64,000 bases of DNA from Saccharopolyspora gloriosae (GCF_022828475.1 NZ_CP059557.1:1550001-1614000), one strand, 5' to 3'. Counted from the stretch's first letter, positions 47,524 through 56,977 are shown. Numbers and translations are program-made. The notes: generated from the sequence alone by a model not told the origin.

Positions 47524-49115
47524 CCTGGGAAGCGCGCGCCGACCTCGTCGTCGTCGGCACCGGCGTGGCCGGACTCACCGCCGCGCTGCGCGCACGGGAA
47601 CTCGGTCTGCGAACTCTCGTGGTGACCAAGGATTCCGCGGAGGCGGGCAACACCGGCTGGGCGCAAGGCGGTGTCGCCGTGGTGCGTCCCGAGGAGCACG
47701 ACGACGGCGACAGCGTGCAACGGCACGCCGCGGACACCCTGACCGCGGGCGTGGGCCTCTGCGACGAGCAGGCCGTGCGGTCGATCCTCACCGACGGCGC
47801 GGCGGCGGTGGCCGGGCTCCGCGCGGCGGGGGCGCGGTTCGACACCGCGGGCGGCGAGCTCTCCCGGACCCGCGAAGGCGGCCACACCGCGTTCCGGGTG
47901 ATCCACGCGGGCGGCGACGCGACGGGCGCGGAGGTGCAGCGCGCACTGTCGACGGCGGTCGGCTCCGGGGGGATCCCGGTGCTGGAACGGCACTGCGTCG
48001 TCGAGCTGGTGCGCAGCGACGGGGGAGCGCTCGCCGGTGTGCTCGCGCTCGATTCGCACGGCAACCCCGGAGTGGTGCGCGCCCCCGCGGTACTGCTCGC
48101 GACCGGCGGACTCGGCCAGCTGTACGCGGCGACGACTAACCCGGACGTGGCCACCGCCGACGGGATCGCGCTCGCGCTGCGCGCGGGAGCGACCGTGGCC
48201 GACCTGGAGTTCGTGCAGTTCCACCCCACCGTGCTCTACACGCCCGATGCCGCACGCGGACGCAGGCCGCTGGTGACCGAGGCGGTGCGCGGCGAGGGCG
48301 CGGTGCTGCTGGACGCCCGCGGTGAGCGGGTCATGGCCGGTGAACATCCGCTCGCGGACCTGGCGCCGCGCGACGTGGTCTCCGCGGCGATCAACCGCAG
48401 GATGGCCGAGACCGGCGCGGAATGCGTGCTGCTGGACGCCACGAGGATCCCCGGGTTCGCCACCAGGTTCCCCACCGTCTTCGCGTCGTGCCGGGAAGCG
48501 GGCATCGATCCGCTGCGGGAGCCGATCCCGGTGACCAGCGCCGCGCACTACTCGTGCGGCGGCGTTGTGTCCGATGTGGACGGAAGAACCGGGGTGGCCG
48601 GGCTCTACGCCGCGGGCGAGGTGGCGCGAACCGGGTTGCACGGCGCGAACCGGCTGGCCTCGAACAGCCTGCTGGAAGGACTGGTCGTCGGTGCCCGCGC
48701 CGCGGACGCGGTGGCCCGCGACCTGCGCGGCGGCCTGACCGCGCGCAAGCCCGTGCTGCCGCCGGTTCCGGCGGCAGCCGTGGTGGACCGCGACCTGCTG
48801 CAGCGCACCATGACGCGCCACGCCGGAATCGGACGCACCGCCGACGGGCTCGCGACGGCCGCCGCGACGCTGGACCGCGCAGGCGTCGTCCGTCCACTTC
48901 GGACGCGGGCGGCGGTGGAGGACGCCTCGCTGGCACTCACGGCGCAGGCACTGCTCGCCGCCGCGGCCGCCCGCGACGAGTCACGCGGAAGTCACCGGCG
49001 ACGCGATCACCCGGAGTGCGACGACGTACGCTGGCGACGCAGCGTCGCGCTGCGACTGGACGTGTCCGGCTGGCTGTTCCGCACCGACCGCGAACCCATG
49101 AGGAGCGTGGCATGA
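47520..49115 (+). CDS. nadB: L-aspartate oxidase NadB
   Basis: This FAD enzyme oxidises L-aspartate to iminoaspartate for NadA. The 531-residue protein shows the dinucleotide motif [51 protein letters not shown] and [18 protein letters not shown]. The GTG start overlaps the nadA stop; an ATGA overlap links it to nadC. Confidence 0.95.
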   Translation: MTWEARADLVVVGTGVAGLTAALRARELGLRTLVVTKDSAEAGNTGWAQGGVAVVRPEEHDDGDSVQRHAADTLTAGVGLCDEQAVRSILTDGAAAVAGLRAAGARFDTAGGELSRTREGGHTAFRVIHAGGDATGAEVQRALSTAVGSGGIPVLERHCVVELVRSDGGALAGVLALDSHGNPGVVRAPAVLLATGGLGQLYAATTNPDVATADGIALALRAGATVADLEFVQFHPTVLYTPDAARGRRPLVTEAVRGEGAVLLDARGERVMAGEHPLADLAPRDVVSAAINRRMAETGAECVLLDATRIPGFATRFPTVFASCREAGIDPLREPIPVTSAAHYSCGGVVSDVDGRTGVAGLYAAGEVARTGLHGANRLASNSLLEGLVVGARAADAVARDLRGGLTARKPVLPPVPAAAVVDRDLLQRTMTRHAGIGRTADGLATAAATLDRAGVVRPLRTRAAVEDASLALTAQALLAAAAARDESRGSHRRRDHPECDDVRWRRSVALRLDVSGWLFRTDREPMRSVA

Positions 49116-49999
49116 CCCTGTCCGAGGTGACCGCCGCGCACCTGCGCTCGGCCGGTCTGGAACCCCAAGAGATCCGCGCGCTGGTGCGCGCCGCACTGGC
49201 CGAAGACCTCCGCTACGGCCTCGACGTCACCACTGAAGCGACCGTGCTGGTGGACGCCATCGCCGAGGCCGCCTTCCAATCCCGCCCGGCCGGAGTCGTC
49301 GCCGGGATCCCGGTCGCGCGCGCGGTGCTCGACGAGGTGCTCGGCCCGGACGGCTACAAGGTGCTGCACAGCCGCACCGACGGCGACATGATCATGCCGG
49401 GGGAGAGCGCGCTGAGCGTGCACGCCCCGGTTCGCGGGCTGCTCACCGCGGAACGCACCGCGCTGAACCTGCTCTGCCACCTCTCCGGCATCGCGACCGC
49501 GACGGCCGAATGGGTGCGGGCGGTGGAGGGCACCGGCTGCCGCATCCGGGACAGCCGCAAGACCCTGCCCGGACTGCGCGTGCTGCAGAAGTACGCGGTG
49601 CGCTGCGGCGGCGGCGTGAACCACCGCATGGGGCTGGGCGACGCGATGCTCATCAAGGACAACCACGTCGTGGCCGCGGGGTCCGCGGTGGCCGCGCTGC
49701 GCGCCTGTCGCGACCACGCGCCGGAACTGCCCATCGAGGTCGAAGTGACCACGGTCGAGGAACTGGACGAGGTGCTGGGGGAAGGCGCCGAACTGGTCCT
49801 GCTGGACAACTTCACGCCGCAGGACTGCGCCGACGCGGTACGGCGCACCGAGGAGATCTCGCCGGGGACCGAGCTGGAGGCCTCCGGCGGGCTCACCCTC
49901 GACGTCGCCCGCACCTACGCCGAGACCGGCGTGCACTACCTCGCCGTGGGCGCGCTCACCCACTCCTCCCCGGCGTTGGACATCGGCCTGGACATGTGA
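49112..49999 (+). CDS. nadC: Nicotinate-nucleotide pyrophosphorylase (quinolinate PRTase) NadC
   Basis: NadC converts quinolinate and PRPP to nicotinate mononucleotide. It has 295 residues of type II PRTase fold: EDLRYGLDVTTEATV, ERTALNLLCHLSGIAT, DSRKTLPGLRVLQKYAVRCG, NHRMGLGDAMLIKDNH and ASGGLTLDVARTYAETGV. It is the last gene of the nadABC operon and is followed immediately by a strong hairpin. Confidence 0.95.
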   Translation: MTLSEVTAAHLRSAGLEPQEIRALVRAALAEDLRYGLDVTTEATVLVDAIAEAAFQSRPAGVVAGIPVARAVLDEVLGPDGYKVLHSRTDGDMIMPGESALSVHAPVRGLLTAERTALNLLCHLSGIATATAEWVRAVEGTGCRIRDSRKTLPGLRVLQKYAVRCGGGVNHRMGLGDAMLIKDNHVVAAGSAVAALRACRDHAPELPIEVEVTTVEELDEVLGEGAELVLLDNFTPQDCADAVRRTEEISPGTELEASGGLTLDVARTYAETGVHYLAVGALTHSSPALDIGLDM

Positions 50000-50040
50000 C
50001 GTGCCGACCGGTCGCCCTCGAGGAGCGACCGGTCGGCACG
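50000..50040. terminator. Bidirectional hairpin between nadC and the nitrilase gene
   Basis: CGTGCCGACCGGTCGC (50000-50015) and its perfect complement (50025-50040) lie directly between the nadC stop (49999) and the convergent gene's stop (50043). They can terminate both operons. Confidence 0.8.
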
Positions 50041-50042
50041 GC

Positions 50043-50834
50043 TCAGAAGCGGCGGTTGGACAGCACCGGGATGTTCGCGCGCGCCTGCTCGACCGCGGTC
50101 GGGTCCAGATCCGTGACCAGCACGTCCGGGGCACCGGCGAGTTGCGCGTGCACGGTGCCGACCGGAGTGGCGACCGTGCTGTAGCCGATGCCGGTGGGGG
50201 CCTTGCCGCTCGGTTCGACGCCAGTGGTCCGCGGGTCGGCCTGCCCGCACGCCACGACCCACGACGTGCTGTCCAACGCGCGGGCGCGCACCAGCAGCTC
50301 CCACTGCTCGCGCTTGCCCTCGCCGGCGCCCCAGGAAGCGGCGGTGACGATCACCGAAGCACCCTGGTCGGCCAACGCCGTGTACAGACCGGGGAAGCGC
50401 ACGTCGTAGCAGGTCGTGACTCCGACCCGGGTGCCGCCGACATCGACGACCAGCGGTGCGGTGCCGGGAGCGACGGTGCGGGACTCGGCGAAACCGAAGG
50501 CGTCGTAGAGGTGGATCTTGTCGTAGTGCGCGTCCAGGTCCTGTCCGGTGACCAGCAGCGTGTTCGTGACCCTGTCGTCGGCCGCCGGAGTGAACATGCC
50601 CGCGATCACCGCGATGCCCGCCTCATCGGCGAGTCGGCGGACCTCGGTGGCCCACGGGCCGTCGAGCGGTTCGGCGATCGGCGTGAGCGGGACGCCGAAG
50701 CAGGCCATGGCGGCCTCCGGGAAGATCGCGAGTTCCGCACCCGCGGCCGCGGCGCGGCGGATACCGTCGGCGACCAGATCCAGGTTCGCCTTCGGTTCGG
50801 GGGTCGACACGATCTGGCACAACGCGACGCGCAT
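50043..50834 (-). CDS. Nitrilase-superfamily amidohydrolase
   Basis: This 263-residue cytosolic carbon-nitrogen hydrolase has the Glu-Lys-Cys triad visible in FPEAAMACF (Glu about 40), YDKIHLYDAF (Lys about 110) and VTTCYDVRFPGLY (Cys about 142). The family cleaves amides or omega-amides; the substrate is unknown. It is divergent from a GntR regulator and shares an operator-like site with the DUF2848/transporter pair. The set probably degrades one compound. Confidence 0.9.
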   Translation of the reverse strand: MRVALCQIVSTPEPKANLDLVADGIRRAAAAGAELAIFPEAAMACFGVPLTPIAEPLDGPWATEVRRLADEAGIAVIAGMFTPAADDRVTNTLLVTGQDLDAHYDKIHLYDAFGFAESRTVAPGTAPLVVDVGGTRVGVTTCYDVRFPGLYTALADQGASVIVTAASWGAGEGKREQWELLVRARALDSTSWVVACGQADPRTTGVEPSGKAPTGIGYSTVATPVGTVHAQLAGAPDVLVTDLDPTAVEQARANIPVLSNRRF

Positions 50835-50863
50835 GGGGTCCGCCTCTCTTTGCCTCTACACTG

Positions 50864-50884
50864 TTGTATACCAGAGATATGCAA
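50864..50884. promoter_or_regulatory. Candidate GntR operator, site 1
   Basis: TTGTATA-CCAGAGA-TATGCAA is a near-palindrome (one mismatch) in the 91-bp gap between the nitrilase and GntR genes. Its core TGTATACnAGA...TATGC recurs at 52886-52904. Confidence 0.6.
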
Positions 50885-50925
50885 GGGTTCTGGATCGAAC
50901 CTCGCCGCACTGCAAGGAGCCATCG

Positions 50926-51552
50926 TTGACCTCGGGCCGCCAGCTCGCCTACGACCATCTCAAGGACACCGTGCTGAGCGATCCCGCGATGCAAGGTCAG
51001 TTCGTCAACGAGCAGTCGCTCGCCGACGACATCGGCGTCTCCCGCACCCCGATCCGCGAGGCGCTGCTGCTGCTGGCGGCCGAGGAGCTGGTGCAGCTCG
51101 TCCCGAAGCGCGGCGCCTACATCGCGCCCGTCGCGGGGCGGCAGATCCGCGAACTGTTCGAGCTGCGCGGAATGATGGAGTGCTACTCGGCCCGTCGCAC
51201 CCTCGAACTCGGCACCGTCCCGGTACCGGAGATGCGCGGTGAGCTCGACCGGCAGCGCGCGCTGCGCGCCGACGACGACGCGCGGTCGTTCATCGACCTC
51301 GACCACCGCTTCCACGCGGCCCTGGTGCGGGCCGTGGGCAACGACATGCTCACCAAGAGCTACGACGGATTGCGCGCTCGGCAGATCCGCGCGGGCATCG
51401 TCGCGCTGTTCTCCGTGGAGAACAGGCGCAATGTGGTCCTCAACGAGCACGACGCGATCCTCCACGCGCTGGCCGACGGTGACGCCGCGGCAGCCCAGTC
51501 GGCGATCACCGCCCACCTGGACGCTACGCAGCACGTGCTGCTCGCGGGCTGA
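50926..51552 (+). CDS. GntR-family (FadR/FCD) transcriptional regulator
   Basis: The 208-residue regulator has an N-terminal winged HTH (NEQSLADDIGVSRTPIREAL, PKRGAYIAPV) and an all-helical FCD ligand domain (LFELRGMMECYSARR, DLDHRFHAALVRAVGNDML, EHDAILHALADGDAAAAQSA). The TTG start has AAGGAG six nt upstream. It probably represses itself, the nitrilase and the nearby transporter and DUF2848 genes through the repeated operator. The 3' end overlaps the convergent transporter gene by 29 bp. Confidence 0.9.
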   Translation: MTSGRQLAYDHLKDTVLSDPAMQGQFVNEQSLADDIGVSRTPIREALLLLAAEELVQLVPKRGAYIAPVAGRQIRELFELRGMMECYSARRTLELGTVPVPEMRGELDRQRALRADDDARSFIDLDHRFHAALVRAVGNDMLTKSYDGLRARQIRAGIVALFSVENRRNVVLNEHDAILHALADGDAAAAQSAITAHLDATQHVLLAG

Positions 51553-52822
51553 TCGCCAACCCGATGAGGGTGACCACGCAGGTGCCGAGCAGGTAGCAGG
51601 CGGGTGCGATCCAGCTGTCGAAGTAGGCGAACAGCGAGGTGAACAACAGCGGAGCCAACGCGCCGCCGATCACGCCGGCCAGCGTGTACGCCAGCGAACA
51701 GCCGGTGTAGCGAAGCCGGGTGCTGAACTGCTCGGCTACGAACGCCGCCTGCGGGCCGTACATCAGGGAGTGCCACAGCAGGCCCACGATCACCCCGACC
51801 ACCAGCAGCGGCGCCGAACCGCCCCCGATGAGCGGGAAGAACACGAACGGCCACACCGCGCCGCCGATCGCGCCGATCGCGTACACCCGGCGTCGGCTCC
51901 ACCGGTCCGACAGCCAGCCCGCGGCGGGAATCAACGCCAGCTGACAGGTAGAGCCGATCATGACTCCGGCGACGGCCCAGCTCTGCGGAAGCCCGAGTTC
52001 TTTCGTGACGTAGGTGAGCACGAAGACGGTGAACAGTGCGTAGAGCACATCCGGGCCGACGCGGGACAGGATCGCGGAGATCAGCGCGCGCGGTTCCTCG
52101 GTGAACACCTCGCGCAGCGGTGCGGAAGCCTGATCACCTTCTCGCTGCAGCTCGCGGAACACCGGGGTCTCCTCCAGTTTCACCCGGATCCACAATCCGA
52201 AGATCACCAGGACTGCGGAGAGCAGGAACGCGACCCGCCAGCCCCAGGACAGGAACTGCTCCGGAGTGAGGCTCGCGGCCAGCGCCGCGAGCACGCCATT
52301 GGCCAGCAGGTTGCCCGCGGGTGGGCCGATCTGGGCAGCCGATGCCCAGAAGCCGCGGTGCTGTTCGTCGCCGAACTCGCTGGAGAGCAGCACGGCTCCG
52401 CCCCATTCGCCGCCGATGCCGACCCCCTGCGCGAACCGCAGTGCCACCAGCAGCACGGCGCCCAGCGCGCCCACCTGGCCGTGCGTGGGCAACAGCCCGA
52501 TGAGCACGGTGGCGATGCCGGTGAGCAGCAGGGTCGTGACCAGTACCTGTTTGCGTCCGAGCACGTCGCCGAGGCGGCCGAACACGAATCCGCCCAGCGG
52601 CCGGGACAGGTATCCGACGGCGTATGTGGAGAAGGCCAGCAGCGTGCCCGAGAGCGGGTCGTGGCTGGGGAAGAACAGGTCGCCGAAGACGAGAGCGGAC
52701 GCCACCGAGTAGGCGGCGAAGTCGTACCACTCCAGCGAGGTTCCGGACAGGGCGGCGACGAACGCCTTGATCAGGTCTTTGCGGGGCGGACGGGTGGGCG
52801 TGTCGGCGAGCGCTCGACTCAT
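51524..52822 (-). CDS. MFS transporter, metabolite:H+ symporter type
   Basis: The 432-residue protein has twelve predicted TM helices. The MHS-family patterns are LEWYDFAAYSVASALVFGDLFF, SRPLGGFVFGRLGDVLGRK between TM2 and TM3, and RFAQGVGIGGEWGGAVLL. MHS proteins import organic acids, betaines or similar compounds. It is divergent from the DUF2848 gene across a 98-bp promoter region with operator site 2, suggesting uptake of the compound handled by the neighbouring hydrolases. Confidence 0.9.
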   Translation of the reverse strand: MSRALADTPTRPPRKDLIKAFVAALSGTSLEWYDFAAYSVASALVFGDLFFPSHDPLSGTLLAFSTYAVGYLSRPLGGFVFGRLGDVLGRKQVLVTTLLLTGIATVLIGLLPTHGQVGALGAVLLVALRFAQGVGIGGEWGGAVLLSSEFGDEQHRGFWASAAQIGPPAGNLLANGVLAALAASLTPEQFLSWGWRVAFLLSAVLVIFGLWIRVKLEETPVFRELQREGDQASAPLREVFTEEPRALISAILSRVGPDVLYALFTVFVLTYVTKELGLPQSWAVAGVMIGSTCQLALIPAAGWLSDRWSRRRVYAIGAIGGAVWPFVFFPLIGGGSAPLLVVGVIVGLLWHSLMYGPQAAFVAEQFSTRLRYTGCSLAYTLAGVIGGALAPLLFTSLFAYFDSWIAPACYLLGTCVVTLIGLAISPRAARAA

Positions 52823-52885
52823 CGGCGGTCCTTGTCGGGGAGTTCGTCACATCGGCCGGGTTCCCGGGCGAATTGGTGATACGAA

Positions 52886-52904
52886 CTGTATACAAGAAGT
52901 ATGC
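52886..52904. promoter_or_regulatory. Candidate GntR operator, site 2
   Basis: CTGTATACAAGAAGTATGC lies between the transporter and DUF2848 genes and matches site 1 (50864-50884) at most positions. It ends 16 bp before the DUF2848 ATG, where a bound repressor would block transcription or initiation. Confidence 0.6.
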
Positions 52905-52920
52905 TGATCGGGAGGGTTTA

Positions 52921-53598
52921 ATGTTTCCGCTTCGTTTCGATGTGGCAGGCGCGTCCGTCGAGGTGCCGGTGCGGACCTTGCTCAACGCCGGATACGCCGG
53001 TCGGAGTCAGGACGACGTGGCTGCGCACGTCGCCGAACTCGCCGAGCTCGGGGTGCCTGCACCCACTCGCACTCCGTGCCTGTACCCGGTTGCGCCGTAC
53101 CTCGCGATGCAGACCGCGGACGTCCCCGTGCAACACGCGCGTACCTCAGGGGAAGCGGAATGGGCGCTGATCATCGCCGGCCAGGGCGAGGAGGACGTGC
53201 TGCTCACCGTCGCCTGCGATCACACTGACCGGGAGCTGGAAGTGCACGGCGTCGCCTGGAGCAAGCAGGCCGGACCGGACGTGCTCGGGTCCCGCGCGTG
53301 GCGGTTGATCGACGTCGCCGACCGGATCGACTCGCTGACCCTCACCGCTCAGGTCGGCGGCCGACGCATCCAGCACGGCACGCTCGGGGAGCTGCTCAGT
53401 CCCCAGTACTGGCTAGAGGAACTGCGGAACCTCGAACTCGCCGAGGTCGGGACGGTGCTGCTGTCCGGCACGATCCCGATGGACACCACCGTCGACCAGT
53501 TCGCGGACTCGTGGCGAGTGGATTTGACGGATCCGGCGAGTGGCGACGTTCTGACCTGTGACTACACCGTGCGTCAGCTGCCCGCGCCGATCGCTTAG
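52921..53598 (+). CDS. DUF2848 family (fumarylacetoacetase-like) hydrolase
   Basis: The 225-residue protein matches the DUF2848 pattern: RTLLNAGYAGRSQDDVAAHV, a centre with VACDHTDRELEVHGVAWSKQ, WRLIDVADRIDSLTL, and QHGTLGELLSPQYWLEEL. The acidic and His residues in ACDHTDRELE are probable metal ligands, as in the related FAH fold. ATG 52921 follows GGGAGGGTTTA. It is likely a catabolic hydrolase or lyase working with the nitrilase and transporter. Exact reaction unknown. Confidence 0.82.
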   Translation: MFPLRFDVAGASVEVPVRTLLNAGYAGRSQDDVAAHVAELAELGVPAPTRTPCLYPVAPYLAMQTADVPVQHARTSGEAEWALIIAGQGEEDVLLTVACDHTDRELEVHGVAWSKQAGPDVLGSRAWRLIDVADRIDSLTLTAQVGGRRIQHGTLGELLSPQYWLEELRNLELAEVGTVLLSGTIPMDTTVDQFADSWRVDLTDPASGDVLTCDYTVRQLPAPIA

Positions 53599-53979
53599 CG
53601 CGGGCGTCCGGCACGCCACGCCCGGCCGATGCCGTCCGATCGTGGTCATTGCCGACGACCGCCCCTTTTCGCGGTGGGACCAGGTCGGAATGCGCATCCG
53701 TTCCGGATGCGTCCGGGCTGTCGGCCGCCCGTGGCTCCTTGCTCTGCGGCCCTTTCCGAGAGCATGCTCACCCCGGCAGGTGCACGGGTATGCCACGCGG
53801 TCTCCCCGGGTGGAGACGGGGTCGGCTCCTGGTGTTCGCCGCGCGTCTCCACGTAGGCGATCAACCGGGCACGTGGTCCGAATGTGATCCGGCCGATGTG
53901 GCATCGTGACTCCCTGCAAGTTCACGGCACCCGGCCGTGAACGGTGCCAGAAGCAGCACGCGAAGAGTGGGAGACAGAC
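53599..53979. other. Non-coding spacer with one hairpin
   Basis: No plausible gene is seen in 381 bp. CGCATCCG-TTC-CGGATGCG (53693-53711) forms a perfect 8-bp hairpin that could terminate the DUF2848 transcript. Short frames here lack start signals and family features. Confidence 0.5.
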
Positions 53980-54141
53980 GTGAGCGACAGCGGCGAGGGC
54001 ACCACTTTCATGCAGTGGCGCGAGCGGGCGCAGTCGGAGGTCCAGGAGGAGCGGCCGCAGCTGCGAGCCGTGCTGATCACGGCGGCGGTCGTGGTCCTGG
54101 TCGGCATCATCGTGGGAGTCGTCGTTCTCCTGCTGTCCTGA
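53980..54141 (+). CDS. Small single-TM protein (53 residues)
   Basis: It has a polar, acidic/Gln-rich N-terminal half (SDSGEGTTFMQWRERAQSEV) and a C-terminal TM helix (VLITAAVVVLVGIIVGVVVL) ending LLS, so it is tail-anchored. The GTG start has GGGAGACAGAC upstream. Composition and ribosome site support a real gene. No family recognised. Confidence 0.6.
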   Translation: MSDSGEGTTFMQWRERAQSEVQEERPQLRAVLITAAVVVLVGIIVGVVVLLLS

Positions 54142-54412
54142 TCCGTTCAGGAAGATCGAACGACGACACCACCCGGATGATCCGTCCCGAGGTTGGTCCG
54201 GGTGGCCCGAGTCGGCGTGGGCGACGTTCCCGGAACGCGCCCATCCGCCGCCAATGCGGTCGACGTCGCGCTGGCGCGTGCTCTTCCGCATGGTTCTGGC
54301 CCGTCGGGCACGGACTTCGGCCTGGTTCCACATCGGCCCGCCGCCGGATTCGGCTGGATACAGCACGATCAAGTGATGACGAATCTGTGTTCGACTGTGG
54401 ACACTGGACGTC

Positions 54413-55849
54413 ATGGAACCCTTGGTCGTGCCGCAGCCCGGTGTGGGCGGTCCGCCGCGTGTGCCGCAGCCGCGCGACGAAGCTCGTCGCGCCGCAGGCG
54501 GTCATGTCGACGGTTCGGCCGCGGACTCGCATTCCGCGGCCGTTCCCGGTTCCGAACTCGGACCGGTCATGGAGGACTTGTTCGACCGCTCTGAGCGCCC
54601 CGCCGCGTCCCGGTCTGACGCCGAGCTGATCGCGGGCATTCGCGACTCGGAAGCGGTCGCCCGGGCCGCGTTGTCGTGGCAGGCGGAGCTCATCGCGGAA
54701 TCCGAGCGGCGAGGTCTGCACAGCGAGGCGGGCGCCCGATCGATGCCGGTGTGGGTGCGCGAATTGCTGAACATCGCCCGTGGTGACGCGAGGTCCCGCG
54801 TGGTCGTCGGCAGAGCAGTGGCGGAACGCGCCGCGCCCGGCGGCGAGCCGCTGCCGCCCGCGTTGCCCGCGACCGCCAAAGTGCTGCGGGAACGAGACAC
54901 GAGCCTCGTGCACGCTCAGGTGATCGTCAACAGCATGGAGAAGCTGCCGCCGCTGGTAGGGCCGGTGCAGCGCGCCGAGGTGGAGGAACTTCTCGCCGAA
55001 CAGGCGAAGGTCCTTTCCCCACGTGAGCTGGAGATCGCAGCCGAGCGGTTGCGCTACCTCCTCGACCAGGACGGTGCGTTGCGCGATGAGCGTCGGCAGG
55101 TCGAGCGTCGTGAACTGCACCTGACCACCGACCGGGACGGCATGACCCTGCTGAAGGGCCGGCTGGACCGTGAGACCGGAGCGAAGCTGCAGGCGGCGCT
55201 GGAGCCGCTCGCCGCTCCGCGACCCCAGAACTCCGGAGAACGGGATCGTCGAACCGCGGGCAAGCGGAACGCCGACGCGCTCGCCGACCTCGTGGAAATC
55301 GTGCTGGCCGGGGACGAACTTCCGCGCAGTGGCGGACAACGTCCGCACCTGACGATCACCATCGCGCACGATCAACTGCGCGAATCCTTGGGCGACGAGC
55401 GATTCGGCGGGACGATCGAGACCACCGGGCAACCGATCACAGCGGAAACGGCGCGTCGCATCGCCTGCGACGCGGAGCTGCTGCCGGTCCTGCTGGACGG
55501 TGAGAGCCGCCCGCTGGACGTGGGCCGTGCCCGGCGTTCAGCGCCGCCGCACCTGCGTGCCGCATTGCTCGCGCGGGACGGGAAGTGCGCCTTTCCTTCG
55601 TGCGACCACCCGCCTGGAACATCCGAGGCGCACCACATTCGGCACTGGGCGGACGGCGGACCCACCGCGCTCGACAACCTGGTCATGCTCTGCGCCCATC
55701 ACCACTCGGTGACCCACGCCCAGAACTGGAAGATCACGCTTGATGCCGGGCGGCCGATGTTCACTCCGCCGTCGTGGATCGATGCCGACCGAACACCCAG
55801 GCCCGGTAACCGGGCGCATCACGAACCACCCGACCTGGCCGCACGATGA
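54413..55849 (+). CDS. DUF222 / HNH endonuclease-domain protein (13E12-like)
   Basis: The 478-residue protein has an N-terminal DUF222 region (about 60-330: GIRDSEAVARAALSWQAELI, VHAQVIVNSMEKLPPLVG, RLDRETGAKLQAALEPLAAP) and a C-terminal HNH nuclease (about 385-445: RDGKCAFPSCDHPPG, SEAHHIRHWADGG, NLVMLCAHHHSVTH) with a zinc-type Cys pair. Families like this occur in many near-identical copies in actinomycetes and often associate with mobile DNA (REP13E12). Nuclease activity is likely; biological role unknown. Confidence 0.9.
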   Translation: MEPLVVPQPGVGGPPRVPQPRDEARRAAGGHVDGSAADSHSAAVPGSELGPVMEDLFDRSERPAASRSDAELIAGIRDSEAVARAALSWQAELIAESERRGLHSEAGARSMPVWVRELLNIARGDARSRVVVGRAVAERAAPGGEPLPPALPATAKVLRERDTSLVHAQVIVNSMEKLPPLVGPVQRAEVEELLAEQAKVLSPRELEIAAERLRYLLDQDGALRDERRQVERRELHLTTDRDGMTLLKGRLDRETGAKLQAALEPLAAPRPQNSGERDRRTAGKRNADALADLVEIVLAGDELPRSGGQRPHLTITIAHDQLRESLGDERFGGTIETTGQPITAETARRIACDAELLPVLLDGESRPLDVGRARRSAPPHLRAALLARDGKCAFPSCDHPPGTSEAHHIRHWADGGPTALDNLVMLCAHHHSVTHAQNWKITLDAGRPMFTPPSWIDADRTPRPGNRAHHEPPDLAAR

Positions 55850-56019
55850 CGGCGACCAGGCACACCGGTGCGCGCGGTCAAGATCGCCTGCTCGATGCCG
55901 TTCGGACATGGGTGAACACAAAGATCGAATGCTGCGGGGAGTCGTACCAGGACGGCGATCCGGACTCGTCGCCGAACGCCGCCGTTGCCGCGTGCTGAAG
56001 TCGCTCTAGCGCCCGGAAC

Positions 56020-56913
56020 TCATTGCGGAGCCGGAGGTTTCATCCCGACGGCCGCCCAGCCGTTGCCGACTGCCGTGCGGACCTGCTCGCTGACGTCGAA
56101 GTCCGGGCGCCAATCCACCACGGACACCACGCCCGGCGGGATCAACGACCAGCCGGTGAGCAGCTCCCGCGCCTGCTCCGCGGGACGCAGGCTCAGCGGG
56201 GTCGGGGTCTGATCGTAGATGCGCAATCCCTCGACCACCTGCGTCGTGGACAGGCCGGCGCCGGAGGCGTGGCTCAACGCGAGAACACTGCCGGGCGCGC
56301 AGGCGCGGCGATACGCGTCGAGGACGCCCACCGGGGCCGCCTCGTCGGGCACGAAATGCAGCACCGACAACGCCAGCACCGCGAGCGGCTGATCGAAGTC
56401 CAGCAGCCGGGTAACCCCGGGGGCATCGAGCACGTCGGCTGGGCGGGACAGGTCGGCCTGGGTGACCGTCACCCGCGTTTCGCCGTGCAGCAACCGTCGG
56501 GCGTGCGCGACGGCGACCGGCTCATGATCGACGTAGGCGATCACGGTGTCGGGCCTGTCATCGTGCGCGACCTCATGCACGTTGCCGGCGGTGGGAATCC
56601 CCGAACCGAGGTCGAGGAATTGACGGATGCCGCGTTCCACGCAGTAGCGCACGACGCGGCGCAGGAACGCCCGGTTCTCGCGCACCCCGACTCGCGTCGC
56701 CGGAAGCAGGTTCAGCTGCTGCTCGGCGGCTTTCCGGTCTGCGGGGAAGTTCTGCGTTCCACCGAGGAAGTAGTCGTACATGCGCGCGGCGTTGGGGCGC
56801 TGCAGGTCGAGTTCACCGTGAATGTCGGCCAGCTCCTTGAACAACTCGTCATCGCTGGTGATCGCGAACCCCTCCTGCCTGAGCCGGTGATCGCGACCGT
56901 ATCGCTCTCTCAC
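56020..56913 (-). CDS. DUF574-type SAM-dependent methyltransferase (start uncertain)
   Basis: This Rossmann methyltransferase of the Methyltransf_19/SAV2177 type is common in actinomycetes. It shows PNAARMYDYFLGGTQNFPADR-like start residues (the NAARMYDYFLGG core), SAM motif FLDLGSGIPTAGNVHEVA, VIAYVDHEPVAVAHARRLL and LALSVLHFVPDE. GTG 56913 lies only 14 nt from a terminator stem. A strong AGGAGGGG sits 8 nt before an in-frame ATC at 56862, a possible non-standard start giving 280 residues. Substrate unknown. Confidence 0.85.
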   Translation of the reverse strand: MRERYGRDHRLRQEGFAITSDDELFKELADIHGELDLQRPNAARMYDYFLGGTQNFPADRKAAEQQLNLLPATRVGVRENRAFLRRVVRYCVERGIRQFLDLGSGIPTAGNVHEVAHDDRPDTVIAYVDHEPVAVAHARRLLHGETRVTVTQADLSRPADVLDAPGVTRLLDFDQPLAVLALSVLHFVPDEAAPVGVLDAYRRACAPGSVLALSHASGAGLSTTQVVEGLRIYDQTPTPLSLRPAEQARELLTGWSLIPPGVVSVVDWRPDFDVSEQVRTAVGNGWAAVGMKPPAPQ

Positions 56914-56926
56914 CGCGCACAAGGGA

Positions 56927-56959
56927 AAAGCCCGGATCCCGAGCGGGCATCCGGGCTTT
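56927..56959 (-). terminator. Intrinsic terminator of the carboxypeptidase gene
   Basis: AAAGCCCGGAT (56927-56937) pairs with ATCCGGGCTTT (56949-56959). Read leftward, the stem runs into CTTTTCCC. It lies 19 bp past the carboxypeptidase stop and immediately before the methyltransferase coding region, so the two genes are not a simple operon. Confidence 0.85.
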
Positions 56960-56977
56960 CCCTCAGCGCTGGGCGGC

